Under the pieces are notes generated by a model. It had not been told where the DNA came from. It saw only the letters and a list, made by a program, of their open reading frames with translations, and did no database searches. Below, one piece after another: positions 23,255-34,300 of a DNA stretch of 64,000 nucleotides. This DNA is from Nemertoderma westbladi (Eukaryota; Xenacoelomorpha; Nemertodermatida; Nemertodermatidae). The position numbers were made by a program, and so were the translations under genes. Location of the stretch: assembly GCA_032718475.1 (NCBI GenBank), contig JAUCBJ010007053.1, forward strand, positions 1-64,000, given 5' to 3'. How positions within the stretch are numbered: the stretch's first letter is position 1; the number at the start of each line of letters is the position of its first letter.

Positions 23255-26065
23255 TCATTTCACGGCGTACAGGAACAGTGAGCGTTTTACTGTTGTTAGT
23301 AGAGTCGGGACGCCAGTGCAACTGAGGCCGTGGTCCTTGTCCGTCGCCTGGTCGTCGCAGAGACGGCAGACGCATGTGGGGGTCGGCCGCCAACACCCTT
23401 TACTGCGGCAGAGCTTGTGGTGCGAGCCATTGGAGATGAATTGGGCTGCAGCGCGGCGCCTGTAGCCTGTGAGTTCGAGGAGGGAGAGCTCGCCGTTCTC
23501 TGCAGGGCGGTCGACCGCGTTTAGGATTGCCGTGGTGGAGGCGTATTTGCTCACCCCGCACCACAGTTTCCAGTAGAACGCGCGAACGAGCTCCACGTGT
23601 GGTAAGCTGGGCGCGTCGGCCGCGGAAACGCCGTAGACGGAGCAACCGTATGTGGTAGACGGAAGGACAACCGCGCGCCACAATCGACCAGCTGTTACAA
23701 TTGATATGTTATTGAAATTGACCCGGGAAGCCAATCTCATGCAGGAGGAGATCCCTCGTTTATGCAGGTGAGTGTAGTGACCGGACGCACAAGCAGTGGT
23801 TGTCAGTACGACTCCGAGGTACTCGAAAGAGTTGACGAACTCGAGAGGCGATCCTTGGTACATGAGGATGTCCGACTTACAAAGCCGACCACCGCGCCGG
23901 AATTTCATGGCCTTTGTTTTGGATTTATTAACGATCAGATCGTATTCTTTGCAATAGTCGGAGAGGTTGTCGAGTCCCGCTTGTACTTCTGCGATGGTGG
24001 TTCCGGTGATGGCTACATCATCAGCGTACATGAACAGGAGGCACCCAACAGCGAGTATTACAACTGGGAGATCGTAGAGAAATAGACTGAACAAGAGAGG
24101 TGACAGTTTATCTCCCTGGACAACTCCAATCGTTTGTGTTATGGGGTCCATGACGAAAACACCAAGGCAGATGCAGACGTAGTTGGTTGATAACAGTGCC
24201 CAGAGGGCAGCGATGAACGCCCGACTGACGCCCAACTTGGAGAGTTTGAAGCATAGCTTCCTGCGGTTAACCGAGTCGAAAGCTTTTGAAAAGTCGACGA
24301 ACACGCAGTACACGTGTCCTCCGGGGTTTCGCAAAGTCTCTCGGATTAGTGTAATCAGCTTCGTAGCCGCTTGTATCGTAGAACGCCCCTTGCGGAAACC
24401 GTACTGGCAGTTTGGGAGAATTCCTGAGGATTCGGTCCAGGGGTATAGCCGATTATATAATATAGTCGTGTATGTCTTTAGTAGGCAGGAAAGTAGAGCG
24501 ATTCCCCGATACGAATTCGGGGAGACTTTAGGGCCCTTTCCTTTATAAAGGGGGAGAAGATATGAGGTCAGCCAAAGGGCCGGGCAGGTTGCCGCCGACA
24601 GACACGTCGAGAACAGAGTGAGGAGAAATGGAAGGAGAAAACTGAAACCGAGTTTCATAGATTCATTAGAAACCCCGTCGGGACCCGCAGCTTTGTGATT
24701 CTTCTGTGAATGAACGGCGGAGGTAACTTCATCTGCGTCTATCGGGTGGTCCAGGAATGGTATTGGTTGTTCCGGCAGGACGGGGAGTTTGGTGTCGACG
24801 TCGCGAGTAAGTAGACTGCTGAAGTGGGATGACCAGTCCTCTGAGGCAACCTGTTGCGGTGCGGAGTGTTGGCGTTTTGCTTTCGTTATATTCCAGAAGA
24901 CCGTGTAGTCGGCCTCGCATCGGTCAATGAGGTTCTGTTCTTTCTGAGCCTCGTATGAACTCTTCTTGGATCGAAGGAGCGATATATAGGTACGTTTCAG
25001 TTGGCAGTATTCCTCTCGGTTCGAGTCATTCGGATGCACACGGACGCGTTGATGACTGGCCTTTACAATACGTTGGAGCTCATAGCAGTCTTTTGTAAAC
25101 CACGGTTTAGACGTTTTCTTCTGGCGAGACGCTGCTGCGCCTCTCAACGCATCAGTAATGTAGTTGCAGGCACCGTCGATATCATGTTCCGCTAAATTGT
25201 TAAAGTCATTGATATTCATTGACAGTTTGTCTACGAGAACATCAGTGTCAATGTCATTGATTCGTTGAGCGCGTTCGTTCCGTGGGGGCGAGGCAGATAG
25301 TGTTGCGATACAGGTTGAAACCCGTTGATGTTTGCAGTTTATTGTGGTTAGAACTGACACATCTGTAATATCTATTAAACTGGGGTCAATAAACGTAAGG
25401 TCAATGACACTGTGGCCATTCCAGCAAATATAGGTTGGTGTATCCGGGTCGGTTATACAGACTAGACCCAGCCCGGCGAGTCCGCCGCATAGCAGGTCAC
25501 CACGAGAACTGCTGTCCCCGTCGATGCGGCAATTAAAATCCCCAGCGAGCAGGAGCGGCGCTGTAGAACGAACGCGAGTAGCCGTAATGATAGGGATGAG
25601 TTCTAGTAGGATATCGGTAACATCGGTTTTTGGCTTGTAGTACGCGGATATTATATTTAGACCAGGGATTGATATCGCAATTACGTTTTCGCTTTTATGA
25701 TGGCATTTCGGAGTCCAGTTATTTCTCATATGAACCCCGATGGTTATACCACCGTACGGACGGCCAGTATCACCTTTTTCACTAGAAATGTTGAAACATT
25801 TGAAATCGGGGATATCAGGATCTTCCTGAAGAGTCTCGGTAAGAATGAGAATATCGGTATCAATAAATGTATTATCAGTCGTAGTGTCGATCGTACTTGT
25901 TATACCCTCAACATTCCATAGGAGTAAGGATATTCCGTTTGAGTTATTAGGCAACGGGGCCCTTGACATAAACTCCGAGTTAAATGGTAGCTCTTCGAAA
26001 TAAGATAAACATTGTGATGATATGAAGCGTTGACAGAGTTTTTCGTGCTTTATAAGGCTCGCCAT
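23255..26065 (-). CDS. non-LTR retrotransposon ORF2: endonuclease + reverse transcriptase
   Basis: An intact 936-residue protein that nicks target DNA and primes reverse transcription of its own RNA there. An endonuclease/exonuclease/phosphatase domain occupies about residues 45-265: LLLWNVEG, the catalytic-type ILTETL, LLAGDFNCRIDG near 173, and HSVIDLTFID near 220. The reverse transcriptase spans about 430-760: KAAGPDGVSNE, YRGIALLSCLLK, QYGFRKGRST, FVDFSKAFDSVNRRK near 590 (motif A), GVVQGDKLSPLLFSL (motif B), FMYADDVAITG near 678 (motif C) and FEYLGVVL. Near 900-916 is a knuckle-like C-x2-C-x8-H-x4-C. I see no RNase H domain. It lies 126 bp after ORF1 on the same strand. Length and domain order match autonomous non-LTR elements. 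An in-frame Met further inside remains possible as the start. Confidence 0.93.
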   Translation of the reverse strand: MASLIKHEKLCQRFISSQCLSYFEELPFNSEFMSRAPLPNNSNGISLLLWNVEGITSTIDTTTDNTFIDTDILILTETLQEDPDIPDFKCFNISSEKGDTGRPYGGITIGVHMRNNWTPKCHHKSENVIAISIPGLNIISAYYKPKTDVTDILLELIPIITATRVRSTAPLLLAGDFNCRIDGDSSSRGDLLCGGLAGLGLVCITDPDTPTYICWNGHSVIDLTFIDPSLIDITDVSVLTTINCKHQRVSTCIATLSASPPRNERAQRINDIDTDVLVDKLSMNINDFNNLAEHDIDGACNYITDALRGAAASRQKKTSKPWFTKDCYELQRIVKASHQRVRVHPNDSNREEYCQLKRTYISLLRSKKSSYEAQKEQNLIDRCEADYTVFWNITKAKRQHSAPQQVASEDWSSHFSSLLTRDVDTKLPVLPEQPIPFLDHPIDADEVTSAVHSQKNHKAAGPDGVSNESMKLGFSFLLPFLLTLFSTCLSAATCPALWLTSYLLPLYKGKGPKVSPNSYRGIALLSCLLKTYTTILYNRLYPWTESSGILPNCQYGFRKGRSTIQAATKLITLIRETLRNPGGHVYCVFVDFSKAFDSVNRRKLCFKLSKLGVSRAFIAALWALLSTNYVCICLGVFVMDPITQTIGVVQGDKLSPLLFSLFLYDLPVVILAVGCLLFMYADDVAITGTTIAEVQAGLDNLSDYCKEYDLIVNKSKTKAMKFRRGGRLCKSDILMYQGSPLEFVNSFEYLGVVLTTTACASGHYTHLHKRGISSCMRLASRVNFNNISIVTAGRLWRAVVLPSTTYGCSVYGVSAADAPSLPHVELVRAFYWKLWCGVSKYASTTAILNAVDRPAENGELSLLELTGYRRRAAAQFISNGSHHKLCRSKGCWRPTPTCVCRLCDDQATDKDHGLSCTGVPTLLTTVKRSLFLYAVK

Positions 26066-26191
26066 GTATCGGTAAGGCTTTTTGCAACCTGTACACAGGC
26101 GGGCTGTTGTTGCAGGTAAAAGTAGGTTTAGATTGGTATCGGTAGGGCCGGTGTCAGAGTTTGTTAGGGGAGTTATTACAGGTTCTCTTAG

Positions 26192-27016
26192 TCAGACGGG
26201 CGGCAGCTGCCCAGCGTCCGGCTGAGGGTTGAGAGCTCGTAGTTTAAGGTTGGCTCGATCAGCTGGACCGAGATAGTGCCGTGTGATCGTGGTTCCCATA
26301 GGCCAGTTGTCTGGAGCAAACACAGCACTGGAAGAAACCTCGTTAGGACACACAACGTGGAAGGCGGCCATGCTCGGCACGACGGTATCATCGGGGTTGG
26401 GCCCAATTTTGAAGACGTTTTCAATTTGAATATGTTTACCAGCTAGATGTTTTTTGATCATTTCAGTGGATGTATCGGGATCCAGACGACCGACCCGAAC
26501 ATGGAAACGGGGAGGTGGCAGCGCAATAGCCTTCAGACCTCCGGGGGAGGCCTCGGACGTTGCGGTATTACCGGTTGCGACTACAACCAGACGGCGCGGT
26601 TTATTCGCCGCCATCGGGGTTGCGCGTTGCGTGTTGGGGGGGTTCGCAGTGGGGGCAGACCCCGCCGCTCCCGCCAGAGATCCACGAACGGAGCTTTGCG
26701 GTTGCTTGGGCCGGGTGGCGGGTCCGGGTGGCGGCTGGGCCACCTTGGCCAACGCCTTGGCGTAGGGTGGTTTCTCTTTTTGTTCCAAAAGAGAGTTCTT
26801 TGCGGCGATCGTTTCCGCACGTGCGTCGCTTAGTTGGCCGAGTGTAATGGTGTACAACGAGGTCATTGCGGCGACATGTTCGGCGAACAGTTTCTCATCA
26901 ACATGGTTGACGCACTTCTTCACCTTCACGGCCTTTACAAGGTCGAGAAGTTGATCTTGTAGGTTTATAAACTTCTCCGCCATTGTATCCGTAAATATAA
27001 TAAGATCAAATATCAA
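26192..27016 (-). CDS. non-LTR retrotransposon ORF1 (nucleic-acid-binding type)
   Basis: The open frame has 274 codons. The likely start is the internal Met at 26983 (MAEKFINLQDQLLDLVKAVK), giving 263 residues. The N-terminal third is helical and charged, possibly a coiled coil. The middle is a P/A/R-rich linker. The C-terminal third, from about residue 175 of the full frame (RFHVRVGRLDPDTSTEMIKK), resembles the RRM-like or esterase-adjacent nucleic-acid-binding region of ORF1 proteins in CR1/Jockey-type elements. No CCHC zinc knuckle is visible, unlike many insect ORF1 proteins. The presumed role is RNA binding and chaperoning in the retrotransposition particle. It sits directly upstream of ORF2 and is uninterrupted. 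Confidence 0.8.
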   Translation of the reverse strand: MIFDLIIFTDTMAEKFINLQDQLLDLVKAVKVKKCVNHVDEKLFAEHVAAMTSLYTITLGQLSDARAETIAAKNSLLEQKEKPPYAKALAKVAQPPPGPATRPKQPQSSVRGSLAGAAGSAPTANPPNTQRATPMAANKPRRLVVVATGNTATSEASPGGLKAIALPPPRFHVRVGRLDPDTSTEMIKKHLAGKHIQIENVFKIGPNPDDTVVPSMAAFHVVCPNEVSSSAVFAPDNWPMGTTITRHYLGPADRANLKLRALNPQPDAGQLPPV

Positions 27017-27108
27017 ATAAATTTAATAATAAAATGTATTTTATTAACTAGTGCAGTAGTCTGGCTGTATTAACTGACTGGTCTAAAATTAACTGACTGA
27101 CTGCTGTA

Positions 27109-27121
27109 TTTGGTCTTTATG
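27109..27121. repeat. target-site duplication, right copy
   Basis: tttggtctttatg, where the 42-bp array resumes next to the retrotransposon's 5' end. It is identical to 22913-22925. Confidence 0.88.
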
Positions 27122-30100
27122 GTTGGTGAGTGACGCTACGTAAATGTGAGTTCGGTCTTTATAGTTGGTGAGCGATGCTATGTAAATGTGAGTTCGGCCT
27201 TTATAGTTGGTGAATGACGCTACGTAAATGTTAGTTTGGTCTTTATGGTTGGTGAGTGACGCTACGTAAATGTGAGTTCGGTCTTTATAGTTGGTGAGCG
27301 ATGCTACGTGAATGTGAGGTCGGCCTTTATAGTTGGTGAATGACGCTACGTAAATGTTAGTTTGGTCTTTATGGTTGGTGAGTGACGCTACGTAAATGTT
27401 AGTTTGGTCTTTATAGTTGGTGAGCGACTCTACGTAAATGTGAGTTCGGTCTTTATAGTTGGTGAGCGACGCTACGTAAATGTGAGTTCGGTCTTTATAG
27501 TTGGTGAGCGATGCTACGTAAATGTGAGTTCGGCCTTTATAGTTGGTGAATGACGCTACGTAAATGTGAGTTTGGTCTTTATAGTTGGTGAGTGACGCTA
27601 CGTAAATGTGAGTTCTGCCTTTATAGTTGGTGAATGACGCTACGTAAATGTTAGTTTGGTCTTTATGGTTGGTGAATGACGCTACGTAAATGTTAGTTTG
27701 GTCTTTATGGTTGGTGAGTGACGCTACGTAAATGTGAGTTCGGTCTTTATGGTTGGTGAGTGACGCTACGTAAATGTGAGTTCGGCCTTTATAGTTGGTG
27801 AGCGATGCTATGTAAATGTGAGTTCGGCCTTTATAGTTGGTGAATGACGCTACGTAAATGTTAGTTTGGTCTTTATGGTTGGTGAGTGACGCTACGTAAA
27901 TGTGAGTTCGGTCTTTATAGTTGGTGAGCGATGCTATGTAAATGTGAGTTCGGCCTTTATAGTTGGTGAATGACGCTACGTAAATGTTAGTTTGGTCTTT
28001 ATGGTTGGTGAGTGACGCTACGTAAATGTGAGTTCGGCCTTTATAGTTGGTGAATGACGCTACGTAAATGTTAGTTCGGTCTTTATGGTTGGTGAGTGAC
28101 GCTACGTAAATGTGAGTTCGGTCTTTATAGTTGGTGAGCGATGCTATGTAAATGTGAGTTCGGTCTTTATAGTTGGTGAGTGACGCTACGTAAATGTGAG
28201 TTTGGTCTTTATAGTTGGTGAGTGACGCTACGTAAATGTGAGTTCGGTCTTTATAGTTGGTGAGCGATGCTATGTAAATGTGAGTTCGGCCTTTATAGTT
28301 GGTGAGCGACGCTACGTAAATGTGAGTTCGGCCTTTATAGTTGGTGAGTGACGCTACGTAAATGTTAGTTCGGTCTTTATGGTTGGTGAGTGACGCTACG
28401 TAAATGTGAGTTCGGTCTTTATAGTTGGTGAGCGATGCTATGTAAATGTGAGTTCGGCCTTTATAGTTGGTGAATGACGCTACGTAAATGTTAGTTTGGT
28501 CTTTATGGTTGGTGAGTGACGCTACGTAAATGTGAGTTCGGTCTTTATAGTTGGTGAGCGATGCTATGTAAATGTGAGTTCGGCCTTTATAGTTGGTGAA
28601 TGACGCTACGTAAATGTTAGTTCGGTCTTTATGGTTGGTGAGCGACGCTACGTAAATGTGAGTTCGGTCTTTATAGTTGGTGAATGACGCTACGTAAATG
28701 TGAGTTCGGTCTTTATATTTGGTGAATGACGCTACGTAAATGTTAGTTTGGTCTTTATGGTTGGTGAGTGACGCTACGTAAATGTGAGTTCGGTCTTTAT
28801 AGTTGGTGAGCGATGCTATGTAAATGTGAGTTCGGCCTTTATAGTTGGTGAATGACGCTACGTAAATGTTAGTTCGGTCTTTATGGTTGGTGAGTGACGC
28901 TACGTAAATGTGAGTTCGGTCTTTATGGTTGGTGAGTGACGCTACGTAAATGTGAGTTCGGCCTTTATAGTTGGTGAGCGATGCTATGTAAATGTGAGTT
29001 CGGCCTTTATAGTTGGTGAATGACGCTACGTAAATGTTAGTTTGGTCTTTATGGTTGGTGAGTGACGCTACGTAAATGTGAGTTCGGTCTTTATAGTTGG
29101 TGAGCGATGCTATGTAAATGTGAGTTCGGCCTTTATAGTTGGTGAATGACGCTACGTAAATGTTAGTTTGGTCTTTATGGTTGGTGAGTGACGCTACGTA
29201 AATGTGAGTTCGGTCTTTATAGTTGGTGAGCGATGCTATGTAAATGTGAGTTCGGCCTTTATAGTTGGTGAATGACGCTACGTAAATGTTAGTTTGGTCT
29301 TTATGGTTGGTGAGTGACGCTACGTAAATGTGAGTTCGGTCTTTATAGTTGGTGAGCGATGCTATGTAAATGTGAGTTCGGCCTTTATAGTTGGTGAATG
29401 ACGCTACGTAAATGTTAGTTTGGTCTTTATGGTTGGTGAGTGACGCTACGTAAATGTGAGTTCGGTCTTTATAGTTGGTGAATGACGCTACGTAAATGTG
29501 AGTTCCGCCTTTATAGTTGGTGAGCGACGCTACGTGAATGTGAGTTCGGTCTTTATGGTTGGTGAGCGACGCTACGTAAATGTGAGTTCGGTCTTTATAG
29601 TTGGTGAATGACGCTACGTAAATGTGAGTTCTGCCTTTATAGTTGGTGAGCGACGCTACGTAAATGTGAGTTCCGCCTTTATAGTTGGTGAATGACGCTA
29701 CGTGAATGTGAGTTCGGCCTTCATAGTTGGTGAGCGATGCTATGTAAATGTGAGTTCGGCCTTTATAGTTGGTAAATGACGCTACGTAAATGTTAGTTTG
29801 GTCTTTATGGTTGGTGAGTGACGCTACGTAAATGTGAGTTCGGTCTTTATAGTTGGTGAGCGATGCTATGTAAATGTGAGTTCGGCCTTTATAGTTGGTG
29901 AATGACGCTACGTAAATGTTAGTTTGGTCTTTATGGTTGGTGAGTGACGCTACGTAAATGTGAGTTCGGTCTTTATAGTTGGTGAGCGATGCTATGTAAA
30001 TGTGAGTTCGGCCTTTATAGTTGGTGAATGACGCTACGTAAATGTTAGTTTGGTCTTTATGGTTGGTGAGTGACGCTACGTAAATGTGAGTTCGGTCTTT

Positions 30101-30483
30101 ATAGTTGGTGAGCGATGCTATGTAAATGTGAGTTCGGCCTTTATAGTTGGTAAATGACGCTACGTAAATGTTAGTTTGGTCTTTATGGTTGGTGAGTGAC
30201 GCTACGTAAATGTGAGTTCGGTCTTTATAGTTGGTGAATGACGCTACGTAAATGTGAGTTCCGCCTTTATAGTTGGTGAGCGACGCTACGTGAATGTGAG
30301 TTCGGTCTTTATGGTTGGTGAGCGACGCTACGTAAATGTGAGTTCGGCCTTTATAGTTGGTGAGCGACGCTACGTAAATGTGAGTTCCGCCTTTATAGTT
30401 GGTGAATGACGCTACGTGAATGTGAGTTCGGCCTTCATAGTTGGTGAGCGATGCTATGTAAATGTGAGTTCGGTCTTTATAGT
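27109..30483. repeat. 42-bp satellite array, right segment, with 126-bp higher-order repeat
   Basis: About 80 more copies of the 42-bp unit, in the same orientation as before the retrotransposon. A fixed trimer dominates: (cggtc, atag, gcgatgctatg) then (cggcc, gaatgacg) then (tttggtc, atgg, gagtgac). Successive tttggtc starts at 29041, 29167, 29293 and 29419 are exactly 126 bp apart. A block marked by the rare ttccgcc at 29503 recurs at 30259, 756 bp (18 monomers) later. The array stops abruptly at 30483. Confidence 0.96.
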
Positions 30484-30949
30484 CAGGTCACTGATATATA
30501 CTGTACTGTATGTACATTAGATTATGTAATCGATTTTTTTTCCCCTCCGTAGGTAACAACACAAAAATACGCTCCCTCAGGATTTTCATTTAAAATGTCC
30601 GTAAATAACAAGTCATTGAAGGACCGTGTATTATTGCGAGCTATTTTAAAGTCAGTCTTAATACCGAGAAACCAAAACAGTAAGGAAAATGAAAGGAACA
30701 CTTTTCGGAACTTTTAGAGATACAAAGCCGTTTTAGGAGCTTATCGTGCCAGAGGCACGAGAAATCCATTACAGATTACAATCAATATAGTTAGTTCAGG
30801 TGAGAGGGAAATTTGAATTTAATTACATATATACTGAAAGAATATACATTGAGCTGACTGACCTACGGCATTTTACATTCATTATTTGGTCTTTCTATAT
30901 CAGCATCTCAGTTCGCTGACAGGCCGTGTATACACTCTGAACTCATAAC

Positions 30950-31110
30950 AGTCACAGTTACAGGTCAATACCGCCAGTTTCAATAGGTCCGGTGTTGTCA
31001 ACAGCGACTAGGATGTGTAGGCCAACTTACTCACCCCGCGGCACATCTTCCAATAATAACATCGTACACTGCTCACGTTTTACAAATTTGGGATATTATC
31101 CGGTTTATTT
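30950..31110 (-). pseudogene. decayed RT C-terminal fragment related to the 22.9-27.1 kb element
   Basis: The - strand reads CYYWKMCRGVSKLAY at about 31018-31065. It aligns with AFYWKLWCGVSKYAS in the intact ORF2 (bases 23540-23590). Just downstream on the - strand an AVDNTGPIETGGIDL-like stretch, with a frame change, matches AVDRPAENGELSLLEL. Stops and frame breaks are present, so it is a dead relative of the intact retrotransposon family, lying less than 600 bp beyond the end of the 42-bp satellite. The boundaries are approximate. Confidence 0.6.
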
Positions 31111-31199
31111 GTCCTTCTTAACCACGTAATACACTGTACGTTTTTAGTAGAACTAAATACTAACAAATTCCATACTTGTGTTTAAAGAAACACTCTGCA

Positions 31200-31270
31200 A
31201 TGGGATGACCCGAGTGGTTTGTAACACGAACGATCGCAGTGATCGAGTTCGAATAATGATATGAGGTTCA
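31200..31270 (+). repeat. tRNA-like SINE head
   Basis: acccgagtggtttgtaac resembles a tRNA Leu/Ser-type D-arm/A box. About 30 bp later, gatcgagttcgaataat resembles a B box (gttcgaa core). The spacing fits an internal RNA polymerase III promoter. There is no proper acceptor stem, so it is a SINE head or tRNA relic rather than a functional tRNA. Confidence 0.35.
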
Positions 31271-31343
31271 CAACATTGTAAAGTTAAATATAAATGGTAA
31301 AGCTGAGAGTGATAAATCGAAGATAAATCGATAAATCGAAGAA

Positions 31344-34300
31344 CAGTCCATTCATTCTTTATATCATATATAGAACTCAAGCCTGTTGTACATGTATACT
31401 GTACAGTCCATTCATTCTTTATATCATATATAGAACTCAAGCCTGTTATACATGTATACTGTACAGTCCATTCATTCTTTATATCATATATAGAACTCAA
31501 GCCTGTTGTACATGTATACTGTACAGTCCATTCATTCTTTATATCATATATAGAACTCAAGCCTGTTGTACATGTATACTGTACAGTCCATTCATTCTTT
31601 ATATCATATATAGAACTCAAGCCTGTTATACATGTATACTGTACAGTCCATTCATTCTTTATATCATATATAGAACTCAAGCCTGTTGTACATGTATACT
31701 GTACAGTCCATTCATTCTTTATATCATATATAGAACTCAAGCCTGTTATACATGTATACTGTACAGTCCATTCATTCTTTATATCATATATAGAACTCAA
31801 GCCTGTTGTACATGTATACTGTACAGTCCATTCATTCTTTATATCATATATAGAACTCAAGCCTGTTGTACATGTATACTGTACAGTCCATTCATTCTTT
31901 ATATCATATATAGAACTCAAGCCTGTTGTACATGTATACTGTACAGTCCATTCATTCTTTATATCATATATAGAACTCAAGCCTGTACATACTGTACAGT
32001 CCATTCATTATTTATATCATATATAGAACTCAAGCCTGTTGTACATGTATACTGTACAGTCCATTCATTCTTTATATCATATATAGAACTCAAGCCTGTT
32101 GTACATGTATACTGTACAGTCCATTCATTCTTTATATCATATATAGAACTCAAGCCTGTTGTACATGTATACTGTACAGTCCATTCATTCTTTATATCAT
32201 ATATAGAACTCAAGCCTGTTGTACATGTATACTGTACAGTCCATTCATTCTTTATATCATATATAGAACTCAAGCCTGTTGTACATGTATACTGTACAGT
32301 CCATTCATTCTTTATATCATATATAGAACTCAAGCCTGTTGTACATGTATACTGTACAGTCCATTCATTCTTTATATCATATATAGAACTCAAGCCTGTT
32401 GTACATGTATACTGTACAGTCCATTCATTCTTTATATCATATATAGAACTCAAGCCTGTTGTACATGTATACTGTACAGTCCATTCATTCTTTATATCAT
32501 ATATAGAACTCAAGCCTGTTGTACATGTATACTGTACAGTCCATTCATTCTTTATATCATATATAGAACTCAAGCCTGTTGTACATGTATACTGTACAGT
32601 CCATTCATTCTTTATATCATATATAGAACTCAAGCCTGTTATACATGTATACTGTACAGTCCATTCATTCTTTATATCATATATAGAACTCAAGCCTGTT
32701 GTACATGTATACTGTACAGTCCATTCATTCTTTATATCATATATAGAACTCAAGCCTGTACATACTGTACAGTCCATTCATTATTTATATCATATATAGA
32801 ACCCAAGCCTGTACATGTATACTGTACAGTCCATTCATTATTTATATCATATATAGAACCCAAGCCTGTTGTACATGTATACTGTACAGTCCATTCATTC
32901 TTTATATCATATATAGAACTCAAGCCTGTACATACTGTACAGTCCATTCATTATTTATATCATATATAGAACTCAAGCCTGTTGTACATGTATACTGTAC
33001 AGTCCATTCATTCTTTATATCATATATAGAACTCAAGCCTGTTGTACATGTATACTGTACAGTCCATTCATTCTTTATATCATATATAGAACTCAAGCCT
33101 GTTGTACATGTATACTGTACAGTCCATTCATTCTTTATATCATATATAGAACTCAAGCCTGTTGTACATGTATACTGTACAGTCCATTCATTCTTTATAT
33201 CATATATAGAACTCAAGCCTGTTGTACATGTATACTGTACAGTCCATTCATTCTTTATATCATATATAGAACTCAAGCCTGTTGTACATGTATACTGTAC
33301 AGTCCATTCATTCTTTATATCATATATAGAACTCAAGCCTGTTGTACATGTATACTGTACAGTCCATTCATTCTTTATATCATATATAGAACTCAAGCCT
33401 GTTGTACATGTATACTGTACAGTCCATTCATTCTTTATATCATATATAGAACCCAAGCCTGTTGTACATGTATACTGTACAGTCCATTCATTCTTTATAT
33501 CATATATAGAACTCAAGCCTGTTGTACATGTATACTGTACAGTCCATTCATTCTTTATATCATATATAGAACTCAAGCCTGTACATTACTGTACAGTCCA
33601 TTCATTCTTTATATCATATATAGAACTCAAGCCTGTTGTACATGTATACTGTACAGTCCATTCATTCTTTATATCATATATAGAACTCAAGCCTGTTGTA
33701 CATGTATACTGTACAGTCCATTCATTCTTTATATCATATATAGAACTCAAGCCTGTTGTACATGTATACTGTACAGTCCATTCATTCTTTATATCATATA
33801 TAGAACTCAAGCCTGTTGTACATGTATACTGTACAGTCCATTCATTCTTTATATCATATATAGAACTCAAGCCTGTTGTACATGTATACTGTACAGTCCA
33901 TTCATTCTTTATATCATATATAGAACTCAAGCCTGTACATTACTGTACAGTCCATTCATTCTTTATATCATATATAGAACTCAAGCCTGTTGTACATGTA
34001 TACTGTACAGTCCATTCATTCTTTATATCATATATAGAACTCAAGCCTGTTGTACATGTATACTGTACAGTCCATTCATTCTTTATATCATATATAGAAC
34101 TCAAGCCTGTTGTACATGTATACTGTACAGTCCATTCATTCTTTATATCATATATAGAACTCAAGCCTGTACATACTGTACAGTCCATTCATTCTTTATA
34201 TCATATATAGAACTCAAGCCTGTTGTACATGTATACTGTACAGTCCATTCATTCTTTATATCATATATAGAACTCAAGCCTGTTGTACATGTATACTGTA

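Larger units (their letters stand above)
22926..27108 (-). mobile_element. complete non-LTR retrotransposon inserted in the 42-bp satellite
   Basis: A 4.18-kb insertion on the - strand, flanked by a 13-bp direct duplication of satellite sequence, tttggtctttatg (22913-22925 and 27109-27121). It has a short 5' UTR (27017-27108), ORF1, a 126-bp gap, ORF2 and a 3' UTR of about 330 bp. Both ORFs are uninterrupted. Features present are a two-ORF layout, an AP-type endonuclease, a reverse transcriptase with YADD and a CCHC-like C-terminal knuckle. There is no clear poly(A) tail at the 3' end, which finishes ...aaagctttcgttt on the - strand. The intact ORFs and perfect duplication suggest a recent insertion. 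Clade is uncertain; Jockey/CR1-like groups are my best guess. Confidence 0.9.
30484..31343. other. spacer between the 42-bp and 60-bp arrays
   Basis: About 860 bp of single-copy-looking sequence. It contains a decayed reverse-transcriptase fragment (about 30950-31110) and a tRNA-like head (about 31200-31270), listed separately. The remainder shows nothing recognisable. Confidence 0.6.

Noticed and set aside
23169-25921. + strand frames across the retrotransposon (for example 23762-24085, 24183-24548, 26447-26833)
   Set aside because: Antisense shadows of ORF1 and ORF2, which have clear domain motifs on the - strand.
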